A stretch of 64,000 bases of DNA from Comamonas sp. Y33R10-2 (GTDB lineage: Bacteria; Pseudomonadota; Gammaproteobacteria; Burkholderiales; Burkholderiaceae_C), in contig NZ_CP079925.1 of NCBI RefSeq assembly GCF_019355935.1, positions 2,046,001-2,110,000 of the forward strand, read 5' to 3'. This document shows positions 36,140 through 45,004 of the stretch, piece after piece. The notes below the pieces were generated by a model. The model saw nothing but the letters and a program-made list of their open reading frames with translations. It was not told the DNA's origin and did no database searches. How positions within the stretch are numbered: position 1 is the stretch's first letter; each line of letters begins with the position of its first letter. The position numbers and the translations under genes are program-made.

Positions 36140-36916
36140 ATGAAAATTGCCACCTGGAACGTGAATTCTCTGACAGTGCGTCTGCCGCAAGTGCTGGAAT
36201 GGCTACAAGCCAACCCTGTCGATGCACTGGGTTTGCAAGAGCTCAAACTCACTGACGACAAATTCCCCCACATGGCTTTTGAAGAAGCGGGCTACAAAGC
36301 CATCAGCCACGGACAAAAAACCTATAACGGTGTGGCATGGATCACGCGCGACACAGGTCGTGATGTGGTGCGCAATATTCCCGGCTTTGACGATGAGCAA
36401 GCCCGCATCATTGCCACAACGGTTGACTCTGCGTCAGGTGAGATTCGCCTGATCAACGGTTACTTCGTCAACGGCCAAGAGCCGGGCTCTGAAAAATTCG
36501 CCTACAAAATGCGCTGGCTGCAAGCTCTGCACGACTGGGTCAAGGCGGAAATGGCTTTGCATCCGCGTCTGGTGCTGGTCGGTGACTTCAATGTCACCCC
36601 TGAAGATCGTGACTCGTATGACCCCGTCGGGCTCAAAGACACCATTCACCACACAGTAGAAGAACGCGGGCATTTTCAGGACTTGCTGAAACTGGGCCTG
36701 AGCGATTCATTTCGCATGTTTGAGCAGCCTGAGAAAAGCTTCTCGTGGTGGGATTACCGCATGCTGGGTTTTCAAAAAAACCGAGGCATGCGCATTGACC
36801 ATATTTTGGTCAGCGATGCACTGAAAAGTAGTGTGGCGAGCTGCATCGTGGACCGCACCCCTCGCAAAAACAAACAACCCAGCGATCACACCCCTGTGGT
36901 GGTAACGCTGGGTTGA
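36140..36916 (+). CDS. xth: Exodeoxyribonuclease III
   Basis: This 258-aa Mg-dependent AP endonuclease/3'-5' exonuclease acts in base-excision repair. It has the EEP-fold motifs MKIATWNVNSLTVRLPQVLE, LGLQELKLTD with the metal-binding glutamate, LINGYFVNGQ, LVLVGDFNVTPEDRD, FSWWDYR, and the terminal MRIDHILVSDAL with SDHTPVV carrying the catalytic histidine. The first ATG is the family start, though no strong ribosome binding site was seen. Confidence 0.96.
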   Translation: MKIATWNVNSLTVRLPQVLEWLQANPVDALGLQELKLTDDKFPHMAFEEAGYKAISHGQKTYNGVAWITRDTGRDVVRNIPGFDDEQARIIATTVDSASGEIRLINGYFVNGQEPGSEKFAYKMRWLQALHDWVKAEMALHPRLVLVGDFNVTPEDRDSYDPVGLKDTIHHTVEERGHFQDLLKLGLSDSFRMFEQPEKSFSWWDYRMLGFQKNRGMRIDHILVSDALKSSVASCIVDRTPRKNKQPSDHTPVVVTLG

Positions 36917-36972
36917 AGTACTAGTTAGAGAACGAGAGCCACATAAAACGGCTCTTAGAAAAATTAGCTCAA

Positions 36973-38526
36973 TTAGTCAAAGTGCTCGTTCTCTAAGCCT
37001 AATTCCTGCAGCTTGCGGGTGATGGTATTGCGGCCAATGCCCAAACGACTGGCGGCTTCAACGCGCCGGCCGTGCGTCGCTGCCAGCGCTGTGCGCAGCA
37101 GTTGCGCTTCAAACTTGTGTGAGAGTTGATCCCACACATCGTGATGACCCTCTGCCAACAACTCTTGCGCCTGCTTGCCCAGCCCTTGTAGCCAAGATTC
37201 GGCAGTCGCAGGCAATTCGCTTGAGAGTTGAGCGGTCTCAGCACTCTCGCCAACACCCAAGCTAGTGCTCGCTGCCAAATTAGGCGCCAACTCCACCTTC
37301 TCAGCCAGCTGCGCAGCGCCTGAGAGTGCAGGCGACTCCAATGTCGAATTGGGTGCAAGCACTTCAGGCGGCAAATCCTTCAAGGCAATTTGCTGCGCAG
37401 GCGCCATCACGGTGAGCCAGTGACAGATGTTTTCCAGCTGGCGCACATTACCTGGGAAGGCAAAGGCCTGCAGCCGGGTCATGGCCACGCTGCTCATGCG
37501 CTTGGGTTCAACCCCCAGCTGACGTGCACTTTGCTGCAAAAAGTGCTGGGTCAGCATGGGCACGTCTTCCTTGCGCTCACGCAAAGCGGGCAAACGCAGG
37601 CGAATAACGTTCAGGCGGTGGAACAAATCCTCACGGAAGACCCCGTCTTTGACGCGCAACTCCAAGTCTTGATGAGTGGCCGCAATCACACGCACATGGG
37701 CTTTGACGGCTTGATGGCCGCCGACGCGGTAAAACTGCCCGTCTGAGAGCACACGCAGCAGGCGCGTTTGCAGCTCGAACGGCATATCGCCAATTTCATC
37801 CAGGAACAGTGTGCCGCCTTCGGCCTGCTCAAAGCGGCCACGGCGCTGAGTTTGAGCGCCAGTAAAGGCACCGCGCTCATGGCCAAACAGCTCAGACTCC
37901 AACAGATCTTTTGGAATGGCTGCAGTATTGATAGCAACAAATGGGCCACCAGAAACGGGGGAGTGCTTGTGCAGTGCTCTGGCCACCAGCTCTTTGCCGG
38001 AACCTGATTCACCCGTGATCATGACGGTGACTTGGCTCTGGCTCAAACGGCCAATAGCGCGAAATACGTCTTGCATGGCCGGCGCTTGGCCCAGCATCTC
38101 CGCCTGCACCGGCATTTGCACGTCAGCGACTTCTTCGCGCTGGCTTTCTTCAACCGCACGGCGAATCAGCTCCACCGCCTTGGGCACATCAAAAGGCTTG
38201 GGCAAATACTCAAAAGCTCCGCGCTGGAATGCTGAGACAGCGCTATCCAAATCGGAGTAAGCCGTCATGATGATGATGGGCAGACCGGGCTGCTGCCCCC
38301 TGACCTGCTCGAGCAGCTCAAGGCCCGAGCCACCGGGCATGCGGATATCGCTCACTAGTACTTGCGGGGCTTGGCGTTCAGGGTCACTGCCGTCCACATC
38401 GGCCAAGGCTTTCAGAACATCGCGCGCTTGGGTAAAACTGCGAATAGGCCAGCCTTCACGCCCCAATGCTTTCTCAAGCACAAAGCGGATGGAAGGGTCG
38501 TCGTCCACAATCCAGATCGGCTTCAT
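36973..38526 (-). CDS. ntrC: Nitrogen regulation response regulator NtrC
   Basis: This 517-aa sigma-54 activator turns on nitrogen-limitation genes when phosphorylated by NtrB. The receiver domain (residues 1-125) has DDD at 8-10 and the phosphoacceptor D60 in VSDIRMPGG. The AAA+ domain has Walker A GESGSGKE, the sigma-54 contact loop GAFTGAQ and [12 protein letters not shown]-terminal Fis-type helix-turn-helix ([20 protein letters not shown]) binds DNA. An Ala/Ser/Glu-rich linker at about 400-445 is longer than in E. coli. The gene follows ntrB on the same strand after 46 bases. NtrC-type sites stand upstream of glnA in this same window. Confidence 0.97.
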   Translation of the reverse strand: MKPIWIVDDDPSIRFVLEKALGREGWPIRSFTQARDVLKALADVDGSDPERQAPQVLVSDIRMPGGSGLELLEQVRGQQPGLPIIIMTAYSDLDSAVSAFQRGAFEYLPKPFDVPKAVELIRRAVEESQREEVADVQMPVQAEMLGQAPAMQDVFRAIGRLSQSQVTVMITGESGSGKELVARALHKHSPVSGGPFVAINTAAIPKDLLESELFGHERGAFTGAQTQRRGRFEQAEGGTLFLDEIGDMPFELQTRLLRVLSDGQFYRVGGHQAVKAHVRVIAATHQDLELRVKDGVFREDLFHRLNVIRLRLPALRERKEDVPMLTQHFLQQSARQLGVEPKRMSSVAMTRLQAFAFPGNVRQLENICHWLTVMAPAQQIALKDLPPEVLAPNSTLESPALSGAAQLAEKVELAPNLAASTSLGVGESAETAQLSSELPATAESWLQGLGKQAQELLAEGHHDVWDQLSHKFEAQLLRTALAATHGRRVEAASRLGIGRNTITRKLQELGLENEHFD

Positions 38527-38572
38527 TCGTGCAACACCCTTTACTTGTTCAGAATATTAGTCTTATCAGGCT

Positions 38573-39685
38573 TTATGGCAGTGGGATCAGAATTCGGAAA
38601 TCCGTCTTCCCGGGCTGACTATCGCATTCGATCAAGCCATGATGGCGCTGAACAAAGGTCTGAGCGAGTGTCAAGCCAAGGCCTGAGCCGCCATCTCTGC
38701 CAGATACCAAGGGGTAGAAAATTCGCTCCTTAATGGCATCGGGCACGCCTGAACCGTTATCAATGACATGCAATTCCAGTGCCAGTCTGTGGCGCTCCCG
38801 CCCCAAAGTGGCCTGTCTTGCCACGCGCGTCTTGAGAATAATCTCCGCATCCCCATCAGCAATGCGCCCACCCAAGGCCTGTGCAGCGTTTTGCACAATG
38901 TTCAGCAGAGCCTGAATGAGCTGCGCGCGATCACCACGGAACTCAGGAATCGAGATGTCGTAGTCACGCCTGATTTTGAGGCCATGCGGATACTCGATCA
39001 GCACCAGTGAGCGAACACGCTCACAGACCTCGTGAATATTCACGTCAGCCACATCATGTGGATGACGGTGCGGCGCGAGCAATCGATCAACCAAGGCCTG
39101 TAATCGATCTGCCTCGTGAATGATGACGGTGGTGTACTCCAGCAGCTCTGGCATGACCAGATCCATTTGCAGCAATTGCGCTGCGCCGCGAATCCCACCC
39201 AGCGGGTTTTTAATCTCATGCGCAAGATTGCGAATCAGCTCCTTGTTCGCCTGAGCTTGCTCAAGGATGCGCTCTTCGCGGTCTTGACGGGTCTGCTGCT
39301 CAAGTGGCCACATCTCCACCATTACCTGGCCTACTTGCTCTGCAGGAGAGACGGCCGCGTGAATGGGCAAAGGCTCCAGCCCCAAACGCAGCAAGTTGGC
39401 CTCAAAGCGCAACGCTGAAAAATCGTTGGAGCGTGCCCCACTCAAGGCTTTGTCCAACAAGGCAGGCTCTGCAACGTAGCCCGCGAATTCGCAGGCCACC
39501 ATCATGCGGCGCGATTGCCCCAGTGCGTTCTCTAGCGCCGCATTGGCAAAGCGCACCATACCTTGCTCATCGAGCACGGCAATCAAGGTGCAAAGCCCGT
39601 CTAACGATTGGTAATTTTTGCGGTCAATTTCATCCAACTCTAGGTTGGCGAGACCAGCGGGGGCTAAGTCAGCGGTTGAGCTCAT
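38573..39685 (-). CDS. ntrB: Nitrogen regulation sensor kinase NtrB
   Basis: This 370-aa cytoplasmic histidine kinase/phosphatase is controlled by PII and acts on NtrC. A PAS-like domain covers about residues 25-130. The phosphorylated histidine is in the H-box NLAHEIKNPLGGIRGAAQLL at about residue 155. The ATPase part has QALLNIVQNAAQALGG (N-box), VIDNGSGVPDAIKERIFYPL (G1) and GSGLGLTLAQTFVQRHHGLI (G2). No membrane segment is present, as expected for NtrB. It sits between a small periplasmic protein gene and ntrC. Confidence 0.96.
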   Translation of the reverse strand: MSSTADLAPAGLANLELDEIDRKNYQSLDGLCTLIAVLDEQGMVRFANAALENALGQSRRMMVACEFAGYVAEPALLDKALSGARSNDFSALRFEANLLRLGLEPLPIHAAVSPAEQVGQVMVEMWPLEQQTRQDREERILEQAQANKELIRNLAHEIKNPLGGIRGAAQLLQMDLVMPELLEYTTVIIHEADRLQALVDRLLAPHRHPHDVADVNIHEVCERVRSLVLIEYPHGLKIRRDYDISIPEFRGDRAQLIQALLNIVQNAAQALGGRIADGDAEIILKTRVARQATLGRERHRLALELHVIDNGSGVPDAIKERIFYPLVSGRDGGSGLGLTLAQTFVQRHHGLIECDSQPGKTDFRILIPLP

Positions 39686-39721
39686 TCAATCAATCAGATG
39701 TAACCAGCCCCTGGGGCTGAA

Positions 39722-40243
39722 TTAATTGCCTCCGGGCAAGCGATCGAGTTCGCGCTTGATACCGGCAACATCACTCTCTTGGCGAGCAAGGTCGGCTTTA
39801 ATCTTGGCAACCCGCTCTGGGTAGCCTTGTGGGTTGCGCAACTCCAGTGCCGTGCGCACAGGGTTGCCGTCGTTGTATTCGGCCTTCAGTTCGCTCAAAC
39901 GAGCCTGAGCTTTGTTCATCTCGCTTTGCAAAATCGCACGAGCATCAGAATCACGCGCTTTTTGCGCTGCATTGTCGCTTCGAACCGGCGCTGGGCTGCT
40001 GGGTGCAGTGCCGCTTGCAGGCTTGGGTTTGGCCGGAGCAACTGCAGACCCAGCGCTGCTGCCACCTGAGGCACGCGTGCCATGAATGACGGTTACGCCA
40101 CTGCTATCAACAGGTTTGCAGCCTTTGGCCTTGGCCTGCGCAACATTGTTGGTGTATTCATTGCCGCAGCGGTAAATCGTGTCTTGCGCAACAGCAGCGC
40201 CCGACACAGCAAACAACAACGACAACACATAAAGCTTCTTCAT
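39722..40243 (-). CDS. Small exported protein between glnA and ntrB
   Basis: This 173-aa protein has a signal peptide (MKKLYVLSLLFAVSGAAVAQ), then IYRCGNEYTNN and KGCKPVDSSGVTVIHG with two conserved-looking cysteines. An Ala/Pro/Ser linker is followed by a C-terminal helical, coiled-coil-like part (MNKAQARLSELKAEYNDGNP to AGIKRELDRLPGGN). The front part resembles small DUF4124-type exported domains, but this is a weak call. The start is ATG 40243, with GAGAGGGA upstream. Its constant place beside glnA may only reflect synteny. Confidence 0.78.
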   Translation of the reverse strand: MKKLYVLSLLFAVSGAAVAQDTIYRCGNEYTNNVAQAKAKGCKPVDSSGVTVIHGTRASGGSSAGSAVAPAKPKPASGTAPSSPAPVRSDNAAQKARDSDARAILQSEMNKAQARLSELKAEYNDGNPVRTALELRNPQGYPERVAKIKADLARQESDVAGIKRELDRLPGGN

Positions 40244-40383
40244 TCGTTCCCTCTCAGGCAGACAGCGACAGCAAGTCCGCGACACCTTGAGTATCGCTGC
40301 AAGCTTGCAGTTTTAATCACTACTTGATTGCTGCCGTCCTGTTTGGTTCCTTATGCGTCACGGTATCTGCATTTCCGCCCAAT

Positions 40384-40412
40384 AAAAAAGGCGGCTTGCG
40401 CCGCCTTTTTTC
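40384..40412 (-). terminator. Intrinsic terminator of glnA
   Basis: The stem AAGGCGGC/GCCGCCTT with loop TTGC is flanked by A and T tracts on both sides. It separates glnA from the downstream genes, so ntrBC need another promoter or read-through. Confidence 0.94.
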
Positions 40413-40421
40413 CTGCTCGCT

Positions 40422-41837
40422 TTACAGCGAGAAGTACATATCGTATTCCACGGGGTGGACAGACTGGCGGTAGCGGGTCACTTCAGTCATCTTCAGCTCG
40501 ATGTAGGCATCGATCATGCTGTCGGTAAACACACCGCCCTTGGTCAGGAAGGCACGGTCAGCGTCCAACGCTTCCAGAGCCTGATCCAGGCTATGGCAAA
40601 CGGTAGGCACCAACTTGTCTTCTTCTGGAGGCAGGTGGTACAGATCCTTGGTCGCGGCTTCGCCGGGATGGATCTTGTTTTCCACGCCGTCCAGACCCGC
40701 CATCAGCAGCGCTGCGAAGCCCAGGTAAGGGTTCATCAGTGGATCTGGGAAGCGGGCTTCCACGCGGCGGCCCTTGGGGTTGCTCACGTATGGAATACGG
40801 ATGGAGGCCGAGCGATTCTTGGCCGAGTAAGCCAGCTTCACCGGTGCTTCAAAGCCAGGAACCAGACGCTTGTAGCTGTTGGTGCCGGGGTTGGTGATGG
40901 CGTTCAGTGCACGAGCGTGCTTGATGATGCCGCCGATGTAGTACAGAGCGAAGTCAGACAGACCGGCATAGCCGTCGCCGGCGAACAGGTTCTTGCCATC
41001 TTTCCACACGGACTGGTGCACATGCATACCGGAGCCGTTGTCGCCAGCGTAAGGCTTAGGCATGAAAGTAGCGGTCTTACCGTAGGTGTTCGCTACGTTC
41101 CAGATCACGTACTTTTGCAGCTGTGTCCAGTCAGCGCGCTCAACCAGAGTGGAAAAGCGTGTACCAATTTCATTTTGGCCAGCGCCAGCCACTTCGTGGT
41201 GGAACACTTCAACAGGAATGCCAACCGACTCCAAGATCAGCGACATTTCAGCGCGCATGTCTTGCGTGCTGTCAACAGGTGGCACGGGGAAGTAGCCGCC
41301 CTTGGTGCGCGGACGGTGGCCACGGTTGCCGTTTTCAAACTTAGTGCCCGAAGACCAAGGTGCTTCGTATTCTTCGATTTCGAAGAAGGGGTTGTGAGGC
41401 TCTGTACCCCAGCGCACGCCGTCGAAGATGAAGAATTCTGGCTCAGGTCCGAAGTAAGCGGTATCGCCCAAGCCGGAAGCCTTCAGGTAGGCTTCAGCGC
41501 GCTTGGCGATGGAGCGTGGATCGCGGTCATAGGCCTTGCCATCACCGGGCTCGATCACGTCACACTGAAGAATCAGGGTGGTTTCTTCAAAGAAAGGATC
41601 GATATTGGCTGTGCTTGGATCAGGCATCAGCTGCATGTCCGAAGCTTCAATGCCCTTCCAGCCTGCGACGGAGGAGCCGTCAAAAGCGTGGCCGGAGACA
41701 AACTTGTCTTCGTCAAAGTGCGACACGGGCACGGTAACGTGCTGTTCCTTGCCACGAGTATCGGTAAAGCGCAGGTCTACGAACTTGACCTCGTTATCCT
41801 GCACCATTTGCATCACATCTGCTACGGTCTTCGCCAT
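40422..41837 (-). CDS. glnA: Glutamine synthetase, type I
   Basis: This 471-aa dodecameric enzyme makes glutamine from glutamate and ammonia using ATP. The length is exactly that of the GSI-beta class. It shows [49 protein letters not shown] and the ATP-binding [10 protein letters not shown]. The adenylylation tyrosine, at about Y399, is in DLYHLPPEE, so control by GlnE is expected. Start ATG 41837 has AGGAGA upstream. The upstream region has a sigma-54 promoter and NtrC sites, which explains nitrogen control by the ntrBC genes located downstream. Confidence 0.98.
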   Translation of the reverse strand: MAKTVADVMQMVQDNEVKFVDLRFTDTRGKEQHVTVPVSHFDEDKFVSGHAFDGSSVAGWKGIEASDMQLMPDPSTANIDPFFEETTLILQCDVIEPGDGKAYDRDPRSIAKRAEAYLKASGLGDTAYFGPEPEFFIFDGVRWGTEPHNPFFEIEEYEAPWSSGTKFENGNRGHRPRTKGGYFPVPPVDSTQDMRAEMSLILESVGIPVEVFHHEVAGAGQNEIGTRFSTLVERADWTQLQKYVIWNVANTYGKTATFMPKPYAGDNGSGMHVHQSVWKDGKNLFAGDGYAGLSDFALYYIGGIIKHARALNAITNPGTNSYKRLVPGFEAPVKLAYSAKNRSASIRIPYVSNPKGRRVEARFPDPLMNPYLGFAALLMAGLDGVENKIHPGEAATKDLYHLPPEEDKLVPTVCHSLDQALEALDADRAFLTKGGVFTDSMIDAYIELKMTEVTRYRQSVHPVEYDMYFSL

Positions 41838-41888
41838 TAGATCTCTCCTGCCGACTTGGCTGATCAAATAAAGAATAAATATTATTAA

Positions 41889-41903
41889 GCAGTTTACGTG
41901 CCA
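41889..41903 (-). promoter_or_regulatory. Sigma-54 (-24/-12) promoter of glnA
   Basis: On the reverse strand the sequence TGGCACGTAAACTGC has GG and GC at the exact 10-base gap of the consensus TGGCAC-N5-TTGC. Only one base of the TTGC element differs. It lies 52 bases before the start codon. Confidence 0.82.
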
Positions 41904-42055
41904 ATCTGTAGACCATCCGGACACCGCTCACTAGAAAGTGGCGTCCGCTCTCGAATAAGCATATACATAAGTCGCATAAGCGTGCATTAGTCTTGAGCTT
42001 CTCAAACGGCAGCAAACAAGCCTGTATTGTTGCACTGCTTTAATGCCTTTTAAAC

Positions 42056-42072
42056 TGCACCAAATTGGTGAG
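42056..42072. promoter_or_regulatory. NtrC-binding site 1 upstream of glnA
   Basis: TGCACCAAATTGGTGAG matches the palindromic NtrC consensus (TGCACC-N5-GGTGCA) in all but the last bases. It lies about 155 bases upstream of the sigma-54 promoter, a normal enhancer position. Confidence 0.78.
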
Positions 42073-42077
42073 ACTTA

Positions 42078-42094
42078 TGCATCAAGTTGGTGCA
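42078..42094. promoter_or_regulatory. NtrC-binding site 2 upstream of glnA
   Basis: TGCATCAAGTTGGTGCA matches the NtrC palindrome with one mismatch. Its centre is 22 bases from that of site 1, two helical turns, so two dimers can bind the same face. A weaker half-matching site (TTTTGGTGCA) lies at 42113-42122. Confidence 0.82.
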
Positions 42095-42168
42095 ATTAAG
42101 CAATTTGTCAGGTTTTGGTGCATCGGCACTGCAGGGCACGGAGAAAGCCAAAGTAGCAACCTCCCATT

Positions 42169-43044
42169 TCAGTGCGTAATCGCCACTGCATCGCCTCCAT
42201 CCACCCTATTACGGGCAAAAGGCACTTGAGGCTCCGTCGAACTTGGTGCAGCCTCGGCGCGCATCTGCTCCAGCGCGGCCAAACAAAAATGTGCAAACCA
42301 CAATGCAGAAAAAGCGATCACCAGCGCGTAAATCCAGATAGCAATCGGAATCAGGACCCAGAACGCAGCCAAAAAGATCAAGCCTGAGACCCAGACAATG
42401 CCCGGTGCAGCGCCCAGATAGCCGCAGATCACGCCCATCAAAATCAGTGACATGCGGTGGCGCACAAAAAGGCTACGGCGCTCATCCTTGCTGGCGTGCT
42501 CAGATAAGGCATCAAAAGCCATTACGCGATAAGTAAGCCAGCCCCAAATCAGCGGCCCCACCACCAGCATGAGCGGCGGAAACACCCACAAAGGCAGAGT
42601 TACCACCAGCGCAAGCAAGGCCATCAATGCTGCGCCCACCGACCAGACTGCACTGGCAATAAAAGATGCACCGTGCTTTTTTTCGAGCTGAGCAAAGCGC
42701 TTTTCAGCAACCAAGTGGGTGAGCACAGGAGCCATAAACAGCCCCACCAAGAGCAACACCAAGACCACCAGCACAGGCATGGCACCAAGCACTACCAAAA
42801 TAGAAGCAAGCAACTCAGACGCATAGCTCATGCCGCGCGCTTGCAGCCAAACCCAGATTGAGTTGAGCCAGCCCGCTCCATCAAGCAGGTTTTGTACTTT
42901 TTGAACGGCATCGGCCCAAAAAAAGTAGCCCAGTACCCAGGTCAGCAAGCACATGGTGAGCAAAGGCAGCAGCGACCAAACGATCACCCGCTTATGCAAG
43001 CAGTACGCCAAGGCACGCCAGAAAGAGTCGAGCAGCAAGTTCAT
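42169..43044 (-). CDS. EI24-domain (CysZ-like) membrane protein
   Basis: This 291-aa inner-membrane protein has about five to six hydrophobic segments. The family features are an N-terminal LLLDSFWRALAYCLHKRVIV followed by WSLLPLLTMCLLTWVLGYFF, the middle segment VLGAMPVLVVLVLLLVGLFM, and GWLTYRVMAFDALSEHASKD. EI24 proteins include the sulfate transporter CysZ, but many members have no known substrate. Start chosen at ATG 43044: longer versions would run into the end of the upstream desaturase gene at 43071. No clear ribosome binding site was seen. Confidence 0.84.
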   Translation of the reverse strand: MNLLLDSFWRALAYCLHKRVIVWSLLPLLTMCLLTWVLGYFFWADAVQKVQNLLDGAGWLNSIWVWLQARGMSYASELLASILVVLGAMPVLVVLVLLLVGLFMAPVLTHLVAEKRFAQLEKKHGASFIASAVWSVGAALMALLALVVTLPLWVFPPLMLVVGPLIWGWLTYRVMAFDALSEHASKDERRSLFVRHRMSLILMGVICGYLGAAPGIVWVSGLIFLAAFWVLIPIAIWIYALVIAFSALWFAHFCLAALEQMRAEAAPSSTEPQVPFARNRVDGGDAVAITH

Positions 43045-43070
43045 GCTGGCAAGCATACCCAAGGATTGAT

Positions 43071-44051
43071 TTATGCGCGACCCATTAAACGCAGGATTCC
43101 TTGCCATTGTTGTGACCAAAAACCACGGCCATAGTCACGCAGCTGCCCTTTGGCATTGGGCTGAACTTGGTCGCGAACTCCCGTCGCGTCATAACGCAAC
43201 TCAAAGTTGGCCGTTCCAAACAACATATCCCACCAAGGCAGCAGCACGCCGAAGTTATTGCCGTGCGCTTTAGGGTTGCGCACCGGGGCTTTTTGCTCAT
43301 GGCCAATACCAATGGTGTGGTGGCGACGGTGAAAACGCGGGCTGACCCACAGGCGCTCCCCCCACTGACCAAACCAGATGCGTACATTGGCATGCTGAAA
43401 GCTCTCGCTAAGCTGGGTCAGTGCCACAATCGCCACAAACTGCCCCGGTGCCACGCCGATGAACTGAGCTACCAGCACAATGATGGAGCCATGAATGACA
43501 TCGTCGAGCAAGTGATTACGGTTATCGCTCCACATCGTCATCTGGCGCTGCGAGTGGTGCAGCGCATGCAGCTTCCACCACCAGCCAATGCCATGCTGAC
43601 CGCGGTGAATCCAGTACTCGACCAGATCAAAGACCACCAAATACAGCAGCAGGCTGACCCAAGCGTTATCAGTCACGCCAGGCACGATATTGTCTAAATG
43701 AAAGGCAGGAAGACCCCATACATGGAGCGTGCCCATGAGCGCATCCCACAGCGGATCGATGCTAAAAAAAAGCGCAATACGAAACAAGCCCAATCGATGC
43801 ACCAGCGTATAGATGATGTCCACCCGAATCGCTTGACGGTCCACCACGGGCTCCGCCGGCTTCCAGCGCTGCAGGGGCAAGATCACAGCAATCATGATGG
43901 CGATTTGCAGCAGGCCCACCAGCAGCCAGCCCGTGGCGTCGTAGCCATCTTCTAGCAGGTTGGCCATGCCAAAGTGAAACAGGAACGGCTGCACCACACC
44001 TTCAAACAGGCGTTGCTGCACATCCCCAAAAATCTGAATCAACCCATCCAC
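43071..44051 (-). CDS. Sterol desaturase / fatty acid hydroxylase family protein
   Basis: This 326-aa membrane enzyme of the di-iron hydroxylase superfamily has about four membrane segments and the histidine clusters HRGQH (in EYWIHRGQHGIGWWWKLHAL), HALHHS and FHRRHHTIG, which bind the iron pair. The NHLLDDV and NPKAHGNNFGVLLPWWD segments are also typical. The substrate (lipid, sterol-like or carotenoid) is unknown. The gene starts with GTG at 44051, supported by AGGAG eight bases upstream. It lies 26 bases ahead of the EI24 gene, so both are probably one transcript. Confidence 0.88.
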   Translation of the reverse strand: MDGLIQIFGDVQQRLFEGVVQPFLFHFGMANLLEDGYDATGWLLVGLLQIAIMIAVILPLQRWKPAEPVVDRQAIRVDIIYTLVHRLGLFRIALFFSIDPLWDALMGTLHVWGLPAFHLDNIVPGVTDNAWVSLLLYLVVFDLVEYWIHRGQHGIGWWWKLHALHHSQRQMTMWSDNRNHLLDDVIHGSIIVLVAQFIGVAPGQFVAIVALTQLSESFQHANVRIWFGQWGERLWVSPRFHRRHHTIGIGHEQKAPVRNPKAHGNNFGVLLPWWDMLFGTANFELRYDATGVRDQVQPNAKGQLRDYGRGFWSQQWQGILRLMGRA

Positions 44052-44081
44052 AAATCACTCCTAGCGCGCATACCGACATAC

Positions 44082-44911
44082 TTAGCGGTGCTGTGCAATC
44101 CAGCCCTGATACGCAGGGTGCTCAGCCAGTGTACGAAAGCAAAAGCCTTGCTCCAGCAGCCCGACAATCAAGGGCTCCAGCACTGCTGGTGCCCACGGGT
44201 CTTGACGCGACCAAATGCCCAAATGGGCCAGCAAGATATCGCCGCTGCGTATGTTTTTGAGCGCCTGCGTTAGCAAGCGTTCATTGGGGTATTTATCGCT
44301 GGGCAACTCATCGCCCAAAAAGCCGGCTGGTGCCCAACCAATATGCTGATAACCCCCTGCTGTGCCGCAGCGATCAACGCGGGCGATGTCTTGCCACCGG
44401 GTGCGCGGTACAGAGGCAAGGGCTTGCGCCCGGTCATCTGCGTCAGCCGCTGAGATGCGCGGGCAATTTCTTGCTGATATTCAGCCACCGACACCACAAA
44501 GCTCTGCCCCGCCTTAGGCCCTGCCGATGGTTTCACCTTGAAGTGCGTAACCTGATTGGTGGCCTTGTCACGAATATCGGCCAGCCAATACAGGTGATCA
44601 AAGGTGTGCGATGCGAACTGGTGGCCCTCTTCCGCACGCGCCTTCCACCAAGATGCCCAAAAGTCGCTGAGGCTGCTGTCGCCCTCTTTCGTACGCTCAT
44701 TGGCAGCGAAGAAGGTCACGGGCACTTTGTACTTTTGCAGCACCTGAGCCACAAAATGGGCGATACCCATATGTCCGGTATCAAAAGTCAGGTAAACCGG
44801 CTTACTACATGAACTAGTAGCTATCTTTTTTGAAGAAGAAGCGGAAGAAGCCACAGACAATCCGGGCAGACCAGCCGCCGCGGATACGAGCATGAATTGA
44901 CGTCTTTGCAT
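44082..44911 (-). pseudogene. Polysaccharide deacetylase, frameshifted
   Basis: This is a NodB-type polysaccharide deacetylase relative of about 275 residues in the intact form. A signal-like N-terminus (MQRRQFMLVSAAAGLPGLSV) is followed by KPVYLTFDTGHMG, HQFASHTFDHLYW and LPLYRAPGGKTSPALIAAAQ. The frame is lost at a run of five C (44353-44357 on the forward strand). The protein resumes in another phase as YQHIGWAPAGFLGDELPSDK and runs to the end at 44082. One extra G in that run would restore GGYQHIGW. A strong AAGGAGGG precedes the start. It may be a true pseudogene, a phase-variable gene or a sequencing error. Confidence 0.82.
44804..44833 (-). repeat. Possible short interspersed repeat copy inside the deacetylase gene
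   Basis: On the reverse strand the segment reads AAAAGATAGCTACTAGTTCA followed by TGTAGTAAG, similar to the ATAGCT...CTAGT core of the interspersed repeat. It encodes KIATSSCSK just after the signal segment. Confidence 0.35.
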
Positions 44912-45004
44912 TCACCCTCCTTGTTGTGAAGTGATCGGTGATAGGTGGTCAGCGCGCCGCGCAAGCGCTCTTCGCTGTGCAAAGCGCAGCAAACAGCGCC
45001 CAGC

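Noticed and set aside
36935..36955. Hairpin AGAGCC/GGCTCT after xth as a terminator
   Set aside because: The loop is nine bases and no T tract follows on either strand.
40455..41840. Forward open frame of 461 codons antisense to glnA
   Set aside because: High-GC codon bias in glnA keeps the opposite frame open; the product shows no family signal.
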